Shown: piece after piece, positions 7,492-19,433 of the stretch
Layout: the number at the start of each line of letters is the position of its first letter
Position numbering within the stretch: the first letter of the stretch is position 1
NCBI RefSeq assembly: GCF_030398385.1
Contig: NZ_JAOAOQ010000004.1
Span: 62,001-126,000, forward strand
Direction: 5' to 3'
DNA length: 64,000 nt
DNA from: Aquibium sp. ELW1220
Lineage (GTDB): Bacteria > Pseudomonadota > Alphaproteobacteria > Rhizobiales > Rhizobiaceae
Notes under the pieces: generated by a model
Seen by the model: the letters and a program-made list of their open reading frames with translations, nothing else
Told to the model about the DNA's origin: nothing
Databases searched by the model: none
Translations under genes and position numbers: made by a program

Positions 7492-9231
7492 TTGCGGCTA
7501 TCGCGCCATCTGGCCCGGCACACGTCGGCGCCCAGGACGCTGAGGTTTCACCTGATCGCCTTCGCGGCGATCCTGGTGCTGCCGCTCTTCGTCATCGCTG
7601 CCCTGGCCGTCAGCTGGTTCGCGCAGGCCGAGCTCTCGGCCAATGAGACGAGGCTGCAGCGGCTGGCGCAGGACATCTCCGCCTCGGTCGATCGCGACGT
7701 CGTCGGCTGGCTGACGGTGCTCGACACGCTCGCCACCTCCGAACTCCTCCGTGCCGGCGATCTGGCAGGGTTCCACGCCCGCGCCAGGGCGGCGCTTCGC
7801 AACCGCGACGTCCACGTCATCCTCGTCGGCCGGGATCACCAGCAGATCCTCAACACCCGCGTGCCCTTCGGCAATCCCCTGCCCCGCGTCAGTGACAGCG
7901 ACAGCATCGAGACGGTGTTCCGGACCGGCAGGCCCTACGTTTCCGACGTCTTCACCGGCAGGGTCTCCGGCGATCCCGTGGTCAACGTCGAGATCCCCGT
8001 CTTCACGGGGGAGAGGGTCGACCAGGTCCTGCTGATCACCTTCTCTCCGAGCCGCATCGGCGAGATCATCGCCAAGGAACAGCTCGGCAAAGGCTGGACC
8101 GTCAGCGTGTCCGACCGAAAGGGCAACATCCTGGCGCAGCGGCTGGACGGCACCGCACTCGTCGCGCCCCAGTCCATCGAGAACGCGCCGGACAATGGCT
8201 CGGGCATCATTCAGGAGGTCGGTTCCGGCGAGACCGAATGGGTGGAAGGGTACCGATGGTCGCCGACCACGGGCTGGCGAACCTCGGTGCGCGTGTCCCG
8301 GTCGCTGCTCGACGCGCCATTCTGGAACAGCATGACGGGCCTCGGCGCGCTGGCGCTGCTGGTCGGCCTGGCAAGCACGGCGCTGGCCACGGTGCTCGCC
8401 AGGCGCATCTCCCTGTCGATGAGCAAGCTTCGGCTGGCCGCCAGCGACCTCGCCGCCGGCCGCGCCATCGAGGCCGCGCCCCAGCCGATCGCCGAGGCGA
8501 ACCTCGTGGTGGACGCGATCCGCCAGGCCGCCAACATCATCAGCGACCGCACGCAGGCGCTGGAGGCGAGCGAGGAGCAATCGCGCCGGCAGGTCGACGA
8601 GATCAAGCTCCTGATGGGCGAACTGGCCCACCGCAACAAGAACGTCATGGCCGTGCTGCAGTCCATCGCGCGACAGATCCTGCGCCGCAGCACCTCGCTG
8701 GCGGAATTCCAGGAGAGCTTCGATGCGCGCATCGCCGCGCTCGTCCGCTCGAACGACCTGCTCTTCGGCGCGGCCGGCACCAATGGCAGCCTGCGCGAAC
8801 TGGTCTGCCGCCAGCTCGCGCCCTTCGTCGACACGCAGACCGAACGCGTCGAGATCGGCGGCGAGGAGGTTCAGCTCAAGACGAATGCGGTACAGAGCCT
8901 CGGCCTCGCCCTGCACGAACTGGCGACCAACGCCACCAAATACGGCGCCTTGAGCGGGGCCGACGGAAAGGTGATCGTGCGCTGGGAACGTGTCGGCGCC
9001 ACCGGCCTCGACCTGTCGTGGTTCGAACGTGGCGGCCCGGTGGTCGCCGAGCCGACCCGCTCGGGATTCGGACAGGTGGTGATCGAGAGACTGACCGCGC
9101 AGAACCTTTCCGGCACCGTCGACTACACGTTCGAGCCGTCGGGCGTGGCCTGGAAGCTGCGCGCTCCGGACGTGCTGCTCGGCCTCCCGGAGGGTACGAG
9201 CCTCCGCGAGCCAGCTCACGCCGAAGGTTGA
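7492..9231 (+). CDS. Membrane sensor histidine kinase of the HWE family
   Basis: The 579-residue protein has a first membrane segment near residues 20-44, an extracytoplasmic sensor domain of about 230 residues (probably a double-Cache fold), a second membrane segment near 277-303, a linker, and an HWE-type kinase core. The phospho-acceptor His is in ELAHRNKN near residue 380, the ATP-binding Asn is in HELATNATKYG near 480, and WFERGGP is the further HWE signature. A TTG start at 7492 is chosen because AGAGGA lies 9 bases upstream and the first membrane segment follows; no in-frame ATG sits nearby. No response regulator is adjacent, so it is an orphan kinase. Confidence 0.88.
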   Translation: MRLSRHLARHTSAPRTLRFHLIAFAAILVLPLFVIAALAVSWFAQAELSANETRLQRLAQDISASVDRDVVGWLTVLDTLATSELLRAGDLAGFHARARAALRNRDVHVILVGRDHQQILNTRVPFGNPLPRVSDSDSIETVFRTGRPYVSDVFTGRVSGDPVVNVEIPVFTGERVDQVLLITFSPSRIGEIIAKEQLGKGWTVSVSDRKGNILAQRLDGTALVAPQSIENAPDNGSGIIQEVGSGETEWVEGYRWSPTTGWRTSVRVSRSLLDAPFWNSMTGLGALALLVGLASTALATVLARRISLSMSKLRLAASDLAAGRAIEAAPQPIAEANLVVDAIRQAANIISDRTQALEASEEQSRRQVDEIKLLMGELAHRNKNVMAVLQSIARQILRRSTSLAEFQESFDARIAALVRSNDLLFGAAGTNGSLRELVCRQLAPFVDTQTERVEIGGEEVQLKTNAVQSLGLALHELATNATKYGALSGADGKVIVRWERVGATGLDLSWFERGGPVVAEPTRSGFGQVVIERLTAQNLSGTVDYTFEPSGVAWKLRAPDVLLGLPEGTSLREPAHAEG

Positions 9232-9238
9232 AGCGTCG

Positions 9239-10879
9239 TCAGGCCGGCCCCGGCAGCGGCGCGTCGAAGGCCATCGCCTTGACCGCACGGTAGAAGGTCG
9301 AGGTGAAAAGTTCTCCCGGATCGTAGGCCAGCTTGGAGCGCAGGAAAACGGGCAGTTCGGGATAGCTCGCGCGCAGCTGGGCCGTCGTGAAATGCAGCTG
9401 GTAGGGCAGGAAGAAGCGCCCGCCATGCTTCAGCGCCAGATCGATCATGTCGCGCGTCAGCGCCCGCATCCGGCGGGTGCCCTCCGCGTCGGCCCGCTGG
9501 TTGATGTAGAGCACGAGGGAGAAGGCGGGCTCCGGCGCGTAGTTGAGCGCGATGTCCTCCTGATGCACCACCCGCACCGAGGCGTTCAGCACCGGCAGGT
9601 CGTGGCGGGCCAGCACGTCGCGCGCGCCCGCGATGAAGGCATCGTAGGCGGCGCGGGGCACGAAATACTCGTGCAGCACATCCGTCTCGTCCTGCAGGTC
9701 GTTGAACAGATAGGGCACGGAGTCGTGCATCGGATCGTTGCGCGAGACGAGGCAGGCCTCGCCCTCGCCCATCGCCGCCGTGCGCGGCACGGTGCAGGCC
9801 TCGAACGCGTGCTCGAGGCGCGACTCGGCGAACCACTTGAAGCGCTGGAACAGATCGCCATGCTTGGCGAGGTTGAGGATCAGGCGCTTCAGGCCGACCG
9901 AACCCGGCTCGGCGAGCGGCGGGATCGTCTCCGCAGGGACCCCGTCGACCGCGTCGTAGCGGTAGACGATCATGTCGTCGAGGAAGTTACCGGGCGCCGT
10001 CGACAGATGGCCGTAGAACAGCGCCGGCCCGCCCTCCGGATCGATCTCGCGCGCGAAGGTCGCGGGAAACGCCTCCGAGCGGATGATCGCGCGCGACGTG
10101 CGGTAGACGGCGTTGTCGGTGACGTCGAGCGTCGCCGACAGGACCACGCCGAACAGGCCGTAGCCGCCGACGACGTGGCGGAAGAGATCGGCATTCTCGG
10201 TCCGCGACACCGTCAGGACCGTCCCGTCCGCCAGCATCACCCGCATCGAGCGGATCGTCCCGGCGACGGAGCCGGCGCGATGATCCATGCCATGGGCGTT
10301 CACGGAGATCGAGCCGCCCACGGAGAAGATGTCGCTCGACTGCATCGCCTTGACGGCGAGGCGCGGATGCAGCGCGTTCTGGATGCGGTGCCAGGTCGCG
10401 CCCGGCTGCACGGTGACCGTCCGCGCCGCCTCGTCGACCGCGATACGGTCGAAGCCCGTCATGTCGAGCACCAGCGCGTGGTCGTCGAAGGCCTGGCCGC
10501 CCATGGAATGGCGGACGGCGGACATCGAGACCTGGAGGCCGTTCTCGCGCGCGAAGGCCAGCGCACGGGCCACATGCGCCTCTTCCGTCACACCGACCAC
10601 GCCGTAGACCGGCGTGCGCGACAGGGCGCTGGCATCGTTCATGTCGCCGCCTTTGGCGAGCCAGGGCAGATCCGGGTCGTGCGGCGGCAGCGTCGCGGGA
10701 GCGTCGAGAGCAAGCGCCATTCCGTCGGCGTCCGCCACGCGGCCCAGGCTCTTCGGCGCCGCAGGCGAGCGCGCCAGGCGGGCCAGCGTGACGCCGCTCC
10801 AGGCAAGACCGCCAAGCGCCACCGCACCGCCCAACAGCAATCGCCGCGACAGACGAAACCGACCGCGCCCCTCGACCAC
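9239..10879 (-). CDS. Tat-exported FAD-binding oxidoreductase (PCMH/VAO type)
   Basis: This 546-residue flavoprotein is of the vanillyl-alcohol oxidase/p-cresol methylhydroxylase type, the fold of aldonolactone and sugar oxidases. The N-terminus carries SRRLLLGG followed by a hydrophobic stretch, a twin-arginine signal, so it probably acts folded in the periplasm. The FAD domain occupies about residues 80-260 and includes VRHSMGGQ and SVGGSISVNAHG; the C-terminal part resembles cap regions that hold the substrate. The substrate is unknown. It converges on the HWE kinase with 7 bases between stops. Confidence 0.8.
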   Translation of the reverse strand: MVEGRGRFRLSRRLLLGGAVALGGLAWSGVTLARLARSPAAPKSLGRVADADGMALALDAPATLPPHDPDLPWLAKGGDMNDASALSRTPVYGVVGVTEEAHVARALAFARENGLQVSMSAVRHSMGGQAFDDHALVLDMTGFDRIAVDEAARTVTVQPGATWHRIQNALHPRLAVKAMQSSDIFSVGGSISVNAHGMDHRAGSVAGTIRSMRVMLADGTVLTVSRTENADLFRHVVGGYGLFGVVLSATLDVTDNAVYRTSRAIIRSEAFPATFAREIDPEGGPALFYGHLSTAPGNFLDDMIVYRYDAVDGVPAETIPPLAEPGSVGLKRLILNLAKHGDLFQRFKWFAESRLEHAFEACTVPRTAAMGEGEACLVSRNDPMHDSVPYLFNDLQDETDVLHEYFVPRAAYDAFIAGARDVLARHDLPVLNASVRVVHQEDIALNYAPEPAFSLVLYINQRADAEGTRRMRALTRDMIDLALKHGGRFFLPYQLHFTTAQLRASYPELPVFLRSKLAYDPGELFTSTFYRAVKAMAFDAPLPGPA

Positions 10880-11360
10880 GACTCATCCTCCCCGCCCGAC
10901 AAGGCCCCGAGTAGACCGGTTCCCTGCCCCGCGGGCAACCGTGCGACGCGGGAGTCCGGCGCGAAATGTCCAGCGAAACATGCCTCTCGTTCACGGATAG
11001 GTCTCGCCGCCACCTGACCTTTCGCGACCTTTCGCAAGCGCGCGAGACGGGCCGAGCGAGACGAGATCGCTGGCCGGGCTACCCTTCTCGCGAGGGGCTG
11101 CCATGCGTCGCACGCAGGAGCACGCAACTTTCTTTCGAACAGCGCAGATTGCAAGTCACAATACACCAGTATTGACCCGCGGATCGACGTCTCCATGCTT
11201 CGAATACCGCCTGCCAGAACGAACCCATGTTTTCGCATGGTTGCATTGCAGCATCGCGTGTTCGTCGCCTGGACCCATTCGTGTATCAGCGCGTTCTTCC
11301 ACCTATGAACGAAGAAGACGCGCCCGACACTCGGCGCAGCACCCCTGGAGGGCGCTTGCG
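10880..11360. other. Intergenic region with AT-rich promoter segment and dyads
   Basis: This 481-base stretch lies between two divergent genes. It holds a more AT-rich segment near 11120-11240, a 16-bp dyad at 11159-11174, and a nested hairpin at 11219-11265 (ACGAAC pairs with GTTCGT, and CCATG with CATGG inside). I see no convincing gene here. Confidence 0.6.
11159..11174. promoter_or_regulatory. 16-bp dyad, possible LuxR-type operator
   Basis: CAATAC-ACCA-GTATTG is a perfect inverted repeat. Its size and symmetry resemble lux-box operators, and it lies about 190 bases upstream of a LuxR-type gene. Binding is inferred only. Confidence 0.35.
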
Positions 11361-12089
11361 ATGATTTCAGCAACACGTGCCGTTCTCCCGACAAGCACCT
11401 CGATACTTGACGACCTGGACCTGATCCGGTCGCTCGGCGATGCTCATGATTTCCTGAGAAGCCTGGCTCGGGAACACGGATTCGCCCATCATGCGGCCCT
11501 GCGGTTCGCGCCGGAGCCGGAGGGCAGACCGACGCGCCAGCTGGCGATAACGAGTTTTCCGCGCGATGTCGTCCAGGCCTACGAGCGCGCGATGCTGGCG
11601 AGCGGCAGCCGCGCCATGGCCTCCGCCCGCGCCTCGGCCCGCCCTTTCGTCTGGAACAGGCATGTCCCGCTTCCGCGCGGGGACGACCTCGCCCGCGCCG
11701 TTCTGGCTTCGGCCGGCGTGACGATGGGCCTGACGCTACCCGTCGCCGGTCGCGACGGCGATCGGGGACTGGTCATGCTTGGCGGCGACCGCCCCGCGCC
11801 GGAGCTTGAGGAGACGGCCCTTCTCAGCCTCTTTGCCAACGGCCTGTTCGACCGGATCGTGTCGATCCAGAACGAAGAACGCTACACGCACGACTTCCGC
11901 CTGACGCTGCGCGAACGCCAGTGCCTGATGTGGACCAGCGCCGGCAAGACGGCGCCGGAAATCGCGGAAATTCTCGATCTGTCCGAGCACATGGTGGAAC
12001 ACCACATCGCCGCCTGCATCGACAAGCTCGGTGCCGTCAACCGCACGCAGGCGGTCGCCAAGGCGATCCGGCTGCGCGTCATCGACTGA
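11361..12089 (+). CDS. LuxR-family solo transcription regulator
   Basis: The 242-residue protein has an N-terminal autoinducer-binding-like domain (about residues 20-160) and a C-terminal LuxR helix-turn-helix (about 178-240, LTLRERQCLMWTSAGKTAPE). The ATG at 11361 has GGAGGGC upstream. No luxI-type synthase is in the window. The pocket residues look non-canonical: the region of TraR Trp57 reads DVVQAY and that of Asp70 reads LASGSRAM, although the later PFVW keeps the Trp85 position. It may therefore bind a ligand other than an acyl-homoserine lactone, or none. Confidence 0.85.
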   Translation: MISATRAVLPTSTSILDDLDLIRSLGDAHDFLRSLAREHGFAHHAALRFAPEPEGRPTRQLAITSFPRDVVQAYERAMLASGSRAMASARASARPFVWNRHVPLPRGDDLARAVLASAGVTMGLTLPVAGRDGDRGLVMLGGDRPAPELEETALLSLFANGLFDRIVSIQNEERYTHDFRLTLRERQCLMWTSAGKTAPEIAEILDLSEHMVEHHIAACIDKLGAVNRTQAVAKAIRLRVID

Positions 12090-12224
12090 GCCACTGCGAC
12101 GGCGGTCGTCGAAAACAACCCCTCCCCGTTCGGCCGCGACGAAATGCCGGCCGCGCCTTCTTCCTGTACCGGCGGCAGAAGGTGTATTGCAGCGCAACAG
12201 GTCCCCTCGTGAAAGTACCCAGCC

Positions 12225-12482
12225 GTGTCTCCTTCGGTCGAACTTCTCGGCGCCGTCGCCGCCGTCATCACCTCGCTGTGCTGGCTGCCGCAGATGCTGA
12301 AGATCCTGCGCGAGCGGCAGACCGCCGGCATCTCGCTGTCCACAAATGCCTTCTTCGCCTCGGGCGTGTTCCTGTGGCTGATTTACGGCCTGATGATCGG
12401 CTCGTGGCCGGTAATCGGCGCCAATGCGGTGACGCTCGGCTTCGTGCTCGCCATCGTCGGGCTGAAGCTCCGCTACGGCTGA
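12225..12482 (+). CDS. SemiSWEET-type sugar transporter
   Basis: The 85-residue protein has three membrane segments and the PQ-loop motif CWLPQ near residues 19-23, the size and layout of a SemiSWEET half-transporter. These work as homodimers that move sugars down a gradient across the inner membrane. The start is a GTG with a weak ribosome site. The neighbours do not indicate the substrate. Confidence 0.85.
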   Translation: MSPSVELLGAVAAVITSLCWLPQMLKILRERQTAGISLSTNAFFASGVFLWLIYGLMIGSWPVIGANAVTLGFVLAIVGLKLRYG

Positions 12483-12569
12483 ACCGCGCCCCTTTCGCAT
12501 CCCGGCCGCATCGGCCACCCTGCAACCGACCGAATCGGGCGCCCGACCGGGACGAATCGGGAGGAATGG

Positions 12570-13079
12570 ATGAGGGAACTGCTGCTGCTGCGGCATGCGA
12601 AGTCGAGCCGGGACGATCCTGCGCTCGCCGATTTCGACCGCCCGCTGTCGGGGCGCGGCCGCAGGGACGCACCGCGGATGGGCGCGCTGGCAGCCGCCCG
12701 CGGCTGGAGGCCGGATCATGCCATCGTATCGCCCGCTCTGCGCACCCGCCAGACCTGGGACATGGCGCGCCCGGCGCTGGGCAACGTCGCCACCCGTTAT
12801 GACGACGCGATCTACGAGGCCGCACCGACGGCGATCCTCGCCGCCATTCGCGCTGCCCCGCCAGGCGCCCGCCGGCTGATCGTGATCGGCCACAATCCGG
12901 GGCTGGAGGACCTGTCTGCCATTCTCGCCTCCGATCGATCCGATGCCGCAGCGCTGGCGGCGCTGCGCGAGAAGTTCCCGACGGGCGCCCTGGCGCGATT
13001 CGAGGTCGAGGCGGAGTGGCGCAATCTTGCCGGCGGCGGCGCGCGGCTGGCGGACTTCGTCCGGCCGAAGGATCTCTGA
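12570..13079 (+). CDS. sixA: SixA-like histidine phosphatase
   Basis: The 169-residue protein belongs to the histidine phosphatase superfamily. The phospho-acceptor is His9 in RHAKS and the second conserved His is His108 in IGHNPG. SixA in E. coli removes phosphate from the His of phosphotransfer domains or PTS proteins. The closely similar short RHAKS proteins of alphaproteobacteria may have other targets, so the symbol indicates family level only. Confidence 0.82.
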   Translation: MRELLLLRHAKSSRDDPALADFDRPLSGRGRRDAPRMGALAAARGWRPDHAIVSPALRTRQTWDMARPALGNVATRYDDAIYEAAPTAILAAIRAAPPGARRLIVIGHNPGLEDLSAILASDRSDAAALAALREKFPTGALARFEVEAEWRNLAGGGARLADFVRPKDL

Positions 13080-13093
13080 CGACGGCCGCCCTG

Positions 13094-13111
13094 CTGACAA
13101 CCTCCTGTCAG
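13094..13111. promoter_or_regulatory. Hairpin/dyad upstream of uvrB
   Basis: CTGACA-ACCTCC-TGTCAG is a perfect 6-bp inverted repeat about 75 bases before the uvrB start. It does not match the alphaproteobacterial LexA box GTTC-N7-GTTC, which I did not find here. Confidence 0.3.
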
Positions 13112-13184
13112 GAGCGCCGGCAGGCATCATGCCCGGCCGCGCGGCGCCCTTTCCATTTCGACTGACTCCCTCCATATTCCGGCC

Positions 13185-16247
<3,063 letters not shown>

Positions 16248-16403
16248 GATAGCGTCCGGCCGGCGCCGACGTCCCGCCTCGTTTCGGGGGTGGTCTCGCG
16301 TTCTGCCCGGCCAGGCTTCCGTTTCACTCTGGCCGGAGCGTCGACGACCGGGGTACGGTGACGCGGGGCCGTTGCAGCGACTTGCCACTGCTTCCGCATG
16401 CTC

Positions 16404-16429
16404 GAGCCCGGCCGGCCAGGACCGGGCTC
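16404..16429 (+). terminator. Terminator-like hairpin after uvrB
   Basis: GAGCCCGG pairs with CCGGGCTC around a 10-base loop and is followed by TTCT. It sits about 155 bases after the uvrB stop; the short T-tract makes it a moderate candidate. Confidence 0.5.
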
Positions 16430-16478
16430 TTCTGATGGCGCCGGACGTCTGCCGCGCCTGACCGGCGCGGCCGACGGA

Positions 16479-16838
16479 TCAGCACTTTCCGAACGACTTC
16501 TGGACGATCATGTTGCCGGCGACGCTGACGGTCAGAGTGACGCCGGTGGGGATGCCGAAGGTCGTGCAGATGTGGATGCAGGCCTGGGCGACAGTCCCGT
16601 TGGGGACGAAGGCCGGGACCGGCAGGCACACGCTGCCGATGCCGAGCGGCAGGTTGAGGCAGACCTTCCCGCCGCTGACCGTGACGGAGATACACCCGCC
16701 CGCGATCTGGATATGCCCGTCGTCGGGCACCGCCGTCTCGGGGCCGGCCCTCTGCAGGCTGGCGACGTCATGCATTTCGCGCGCGGCGTCGAGTGCCGCC
16801 TGAATCTGCCTGGAGTCGAATTCCGGATAACTGGCCAT
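16479..16838 (-). CDS. Cys-rich orphan protein, unknown function
   Basis: The 119-residue product starts at an ATG with GGAG upstream. Residues 1-45 are polar and helix-prone. The rest is beta-prone and Gly/Val-rich, with six cysteines (GGC, KVC, SVC, QAC, HIC and a C-terminal GKC) and a short pseudo-repeat, VCLNLP then VCLPVP. There is no signal peptide. I do not recognise a family. It is the only minus-strand gene between uvrB and the DUF922 gene, and its upstream region is AT-rich compared with the surroundings, which could mean recent acquisition. Confidence 0.7.
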   Translation of the reverse strand: MASYPEFDSRQIQAALDAAREMHDVASLQRAGPETAVPDDGHIQIAGGCISVTVSGGKVCLNLPLGIGSVCLPVPAFVPNGTVAQACIHICTTFGIPTGVTLTVSVAGNMIVQKSFGKC

Positions 16839-17119
16839 CTGACTGCTCCTCCATGGTTGCTTGTGGTCGGACAGCTCCCGTCGGTTGCATTCGCCCAACG
16901 CACAACCATGAATAGCACGTAAAGAATTTTGCTAGCAAGAATTGTATTATGGGGGTCGATTACTCTGCTTATAATTGCCTTCGTAAGGACTGCGCGGTTC
17001 GGCCGCGTCATTGCATGACAGGAAGATGCGACGCGAAGCCGGCGGTCCTCCCCGCGCTTGCGCACCGGGGCCGACCTGTCTACGTCTCGAGACGAGGCTT
17101 GAACGACAGGACGACGCGC

Positions 17120-17716
17120 ATGAAGACGACCCTCCGGGCCACCCTCGCGCTGGCGTTCCTCCTCTCCCTCCCCGCGCAGGCCGCGGACTGGAAGGCGGTG
17201 GAGAAGACCGAGACCTATGCGGTCACCGGTACGACGGGAATGGAGCTCTACGCCTCGATCGGCGCCAAGGGGCCGCTGCTGGGACAGACGCGTGCGATCG
17301 CCTACACGACCTTCGACCTGAAATGGTCGCGCGATTACCGACCGCAGCCGGACGGGTCCTGCACGCTGGTCTCGGGCAAGCCCTGGCTGACAATCACCTA
17401 CCGCCTGCCGAAGCCCTCCCGGACGCTTCCGGCGCCGCTGGCACAGAACTGGAAACGCTTCATCACCGGCATGACCGCGCACGAGAAGGTGCATGGCGAC
17501 CACATCAAGGAGATGGTCGAGCGGATCATCGCCACGACGGTGGGGGTGAACGTGCCGGACGATGCCGGCTGCAGAAGGATCCGCGAGGTGCTGCAGCAGC
17601 CTCTGGCCGAGGCGTCACTGGAACAGAGGGCACGCTCCAACGCCTTCGACCGCGAGGAGATGAGCCCGGGCGGCAACGTTCACGGGCTGATCCTGGAACT
17701 GGTCAACGGGGGCTGA
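17120..17716 (+). CDS. Exported DUF922-type putative zinc protease
   Basis: The 198-residue protein has a signal peptide ending at AQA near residue 22 and the zinc-protease motif HEKVHGDH, an HExxH with a third His. This matches the DUF922 family of predicted secreted metalloproteases. It should act in the periplasm; the substrate is unknown. The ATG has AGGA about 8 bases upstream. Confidence 0.8.
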   Translation: MKTTLRATLALAFLLSLPAQAADWKAVEKTETYAVTGTTGMELYASIGAKGPLLGQTRAIAYTTFDLKWSRDYRPQPDGSCTLVSGKPWLTITYRLPKPSRTLPAPLAQNWKRFITGMTAHEKVHGDHIKEMVERIIATTVGVNVPDDAGCRRIREVLQQPLAEASLEQRARSNAFDREEMSPGGNVHGLILELVNGG

Positions 17717-17781
17717 TCGCTCCGGCGGAGGAACCGCGACGCCCGATGCCCGTTCGCCCGGGATCAGCAAGGCGGAGCCCG

Positions 17782-18699
17782 ATGGCCTACGAGTTCAAGC
17801 GCAACGACAGGACGGTGCAGACGGCGGTACGGCGGATCGCCCGTCGCGAGATCGAGAAGACGCTGGACGCGATGGAGGACGGAGCGCGCAGTGACCGCAT
17901 CCACGCAGCCCGCAAGAGCTGCAAGAAGCTGCGCGGCCTGATTCGTCTCGTGCGCCCCGCCTTCCCCGCCTATGCGCGTGAGAACGAGGCGCTGAGAGAC
18001 ACGGCCCGACTACTGTCGGGTCCGCGGGATGCCGCCGTTCTGATCGAGACCTACGACGCGATCATGGACGCGTTCGACGACGAGATCGACCGCCCGGCCA
18101 TGGGCAGGATCCGCCATGGCCTGACCTTGGAGTTGAAGGACAAGCGCGCCGAGGAGGCGCTTCGTGACCGGACGGAGCTGTTTCGGCAAAACATGCGTGC
18201 GGTGCTGGAGAGGGCTCCAGGCTGGAAAGTGACGCAGGGCGGTTTCGATGGGTTGTCGGACGGCCTCGCGAAGACGCTGCACCGTGCCCGCAAAGCGCTG
18301 GAGGCGGCGCAGGCAGACCCGGACGCGGCATCCATGCATGAATGGCGAAAGCGGGTGAAGTATCACTGGTACCACGCCCGTCTCCTGGAACCATGCTTTC
18401 CGGAGGTACTGCGCGGGCACCGCAAGGCGGCGAAACGCCTCGCCGACCTGCTCGGCGATCATCACGATCTTGCCGTGTTCGCCGAGAGGCTATCGAAGGA
18501 TGCCGACGGTCTCGGCGCTGCGGAAAGCCGGGACTTGGCGATCGGCCTCGCTCGCCGCCGCAAGGCCTCCATCGAGGCTGAGGCATTCCCCCTGGGATCA
18601 AGGCTGTTCGCCGAGAAGCCGAAGGCACTTTCGCGGCGATGGGATCGATGGTGGACGATCTGGCGGGACATGCCCGCCGAAGCGGCGCGACCGGATTAG
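17782..18699 (+). CDS. CHAD-domain protein
   Basis: The 305-residue protein is all-helical and carries the conserved basic and His positions of CHAD domains, for example HAARKSCKKLRGLIRLVR and MHEWRKRVKYHWYHARL. CHAD proteins bind inorganic polyphosphate and often pair with CYTH triphosphatases; none is nearby. The ATG at 17782 is chosen for its GGCGGAG site. An in-frame ATG at 17746, with GGAGGAA further upstream, would add 12 residues. Confidence 0.85.
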   Translation: MAYEFKRNDRTVQTAVRRIARREIEKTLDAMEDGARSDRIHAARKSCKKLRGLIRLVRPAFPAYARENEALRDTARLLSGPRDAAVLIETYDAIMDAFDDEIDRPAMGRIRHGLTLELKDKRAEEALRDRTELFRQNMRAVLERAPGWKVTQGGFDGLSDGLAKTLHRARKALEAAQADPDAASMHEWRKRVKYHWYHARLLEPCFPEVLRGHRKAAKRLADLLGDHHDLAVFAERLSKDADGLGAAESRDLAIGLARRRKASIEAEAFPLGSRLFAEKPKALSRRWDRWWTIWRDMPAEAARPD

Positions 18700-18729
18700 C
18701 GCGGTCGCCCCATCGACAGGGGCATCATC

Positions 18730-19005
18730 TCAGCGCGGACGCTGGGTGATGGCGCGGCGCGGCGCAGGCTTCTTTGGGGCCGCCTTCTTGGCAGCGGGCT
18801 TCTTTATGGGCGCGACGGTCTCGCCCGTTGCCTCGGCCTGGGCTTCCTGCTCGAGTCGCAGTTTGCGCAGCCGCTCGGTCTTCTTCTCGCGCGCGGACAC
18901 CTCGGCGTCGATGATGGCGCGCGACGCATTGGTCGTGGTGTCGGACTTGCTGCTGCGGCCGGCTTCCGTCGGCTTGAACAGCTTGTCCTTTGTCATGGAG
19001 GCCAT
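18730..19005 (-). CDS. Small basic protein, unknown function
   Basis: The 91-residue protein has a charged helical middle (about residues 35-60) and a Lys/Ala/Pro-rich C-terminal tail (KKPAAKKAAPKKPAPRR) like nucleic-acid-binding tails. GGAG lies 8 bases before the ATG. It follows rpsU on the same strand. No family was recognised; a nucleoid or ribosome-associated role is a guess. Confidence 0.6.
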   Translation of the reverse strand: MASMTKDKLFKPTEAGRSSKSDTTTNASRAIIDAEVSAREKKTERLRKLRLEQEAQAEATGETVAPIKKPAAKKAAPKKPAPRRAITQRPR

Positions 19006-19063
19006 TCCTGTCTCCTTTCCGTCTGGGGAACGGGCGCCCGGATGAGCGCCAGGGTGCGAGCGG

Positions 19064-19087
19064 GGCCGCGCGCTTGGCCGCGCGGCC
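19064..19087 (-). terminator. Hairpin downstream of rpsU
   Basis: GGCCGCGCG pairs with CGCGCGGCC around a 6-base loop, just past the rpsU stop. It lacks a strong T-tract. Confidence 0.4.
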
Positions 19088-19096
19088 GCTCAGCGA

Positions 19097-19366
19097 TCAA
19101 TAACGGGGCGTGGAAGGAGCTGCGCCGGGACGGGGAGCGAAGACCTTCTTCTTCGGCGCCGGCAGGAGACCCTCGCGCTGCGCCTGCTTGCGGGCGGCCT
19201 TGCGGCTGCGGCGGACGGCCTCGGCCTTTTCGCGGACGCGCTTCTCGGACGGCTTTTCGTAGGAGCGGCGAGCCTTCATTTCGCGAAAGACGCCTTCGCG
19301 CTGCATCTTCTTCTTCAGCACCCGAAGGGCCTGATCCACGTTGTTGTCGCGTACGAGTACCTGCAA
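19097..19366 (-). CDS. rpsU: 30S ribosomal protein S21
   Basis: S21 is a small subunit protein that assists initiation. The 89-residue product begins (M)[13 protein letters not shown] and contains [17 protein letters not shown], typical of alphaproteobacterial S21, with a short basic C-terminal extension. Translation begins at TTG (19366) after AGGA at 6-base spacing; no ATG fits. The nearby cold-shock genes suggest a stress setting, and rhizobia often carry more than one rpsU. Confidence 0.93.
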   Translation of the reverse strand: MQVLVRDNNVDQALRVLKKKMQREGVFREMKARRSYEKPSEKRVREKAEAVRRSRKAARKQAQREGLLPAPKKKVFAPRPGAAPSTPRY

Positions 19367-19433
19367 GGGATATCCTGTCCTGTTTGTCTTGGTCGTCGAT
19401 TGGTTGCGTCGGCCGCTGCAGGCCGACGGTTCT

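Noticed and set aside
11305-11364. A 19-codon frame whose stop overlaps the luxR start (ATGA)
   Set aside because: It has no ribosome site and the overlap may be chance. Conservation would be needed to call a leader peptide.
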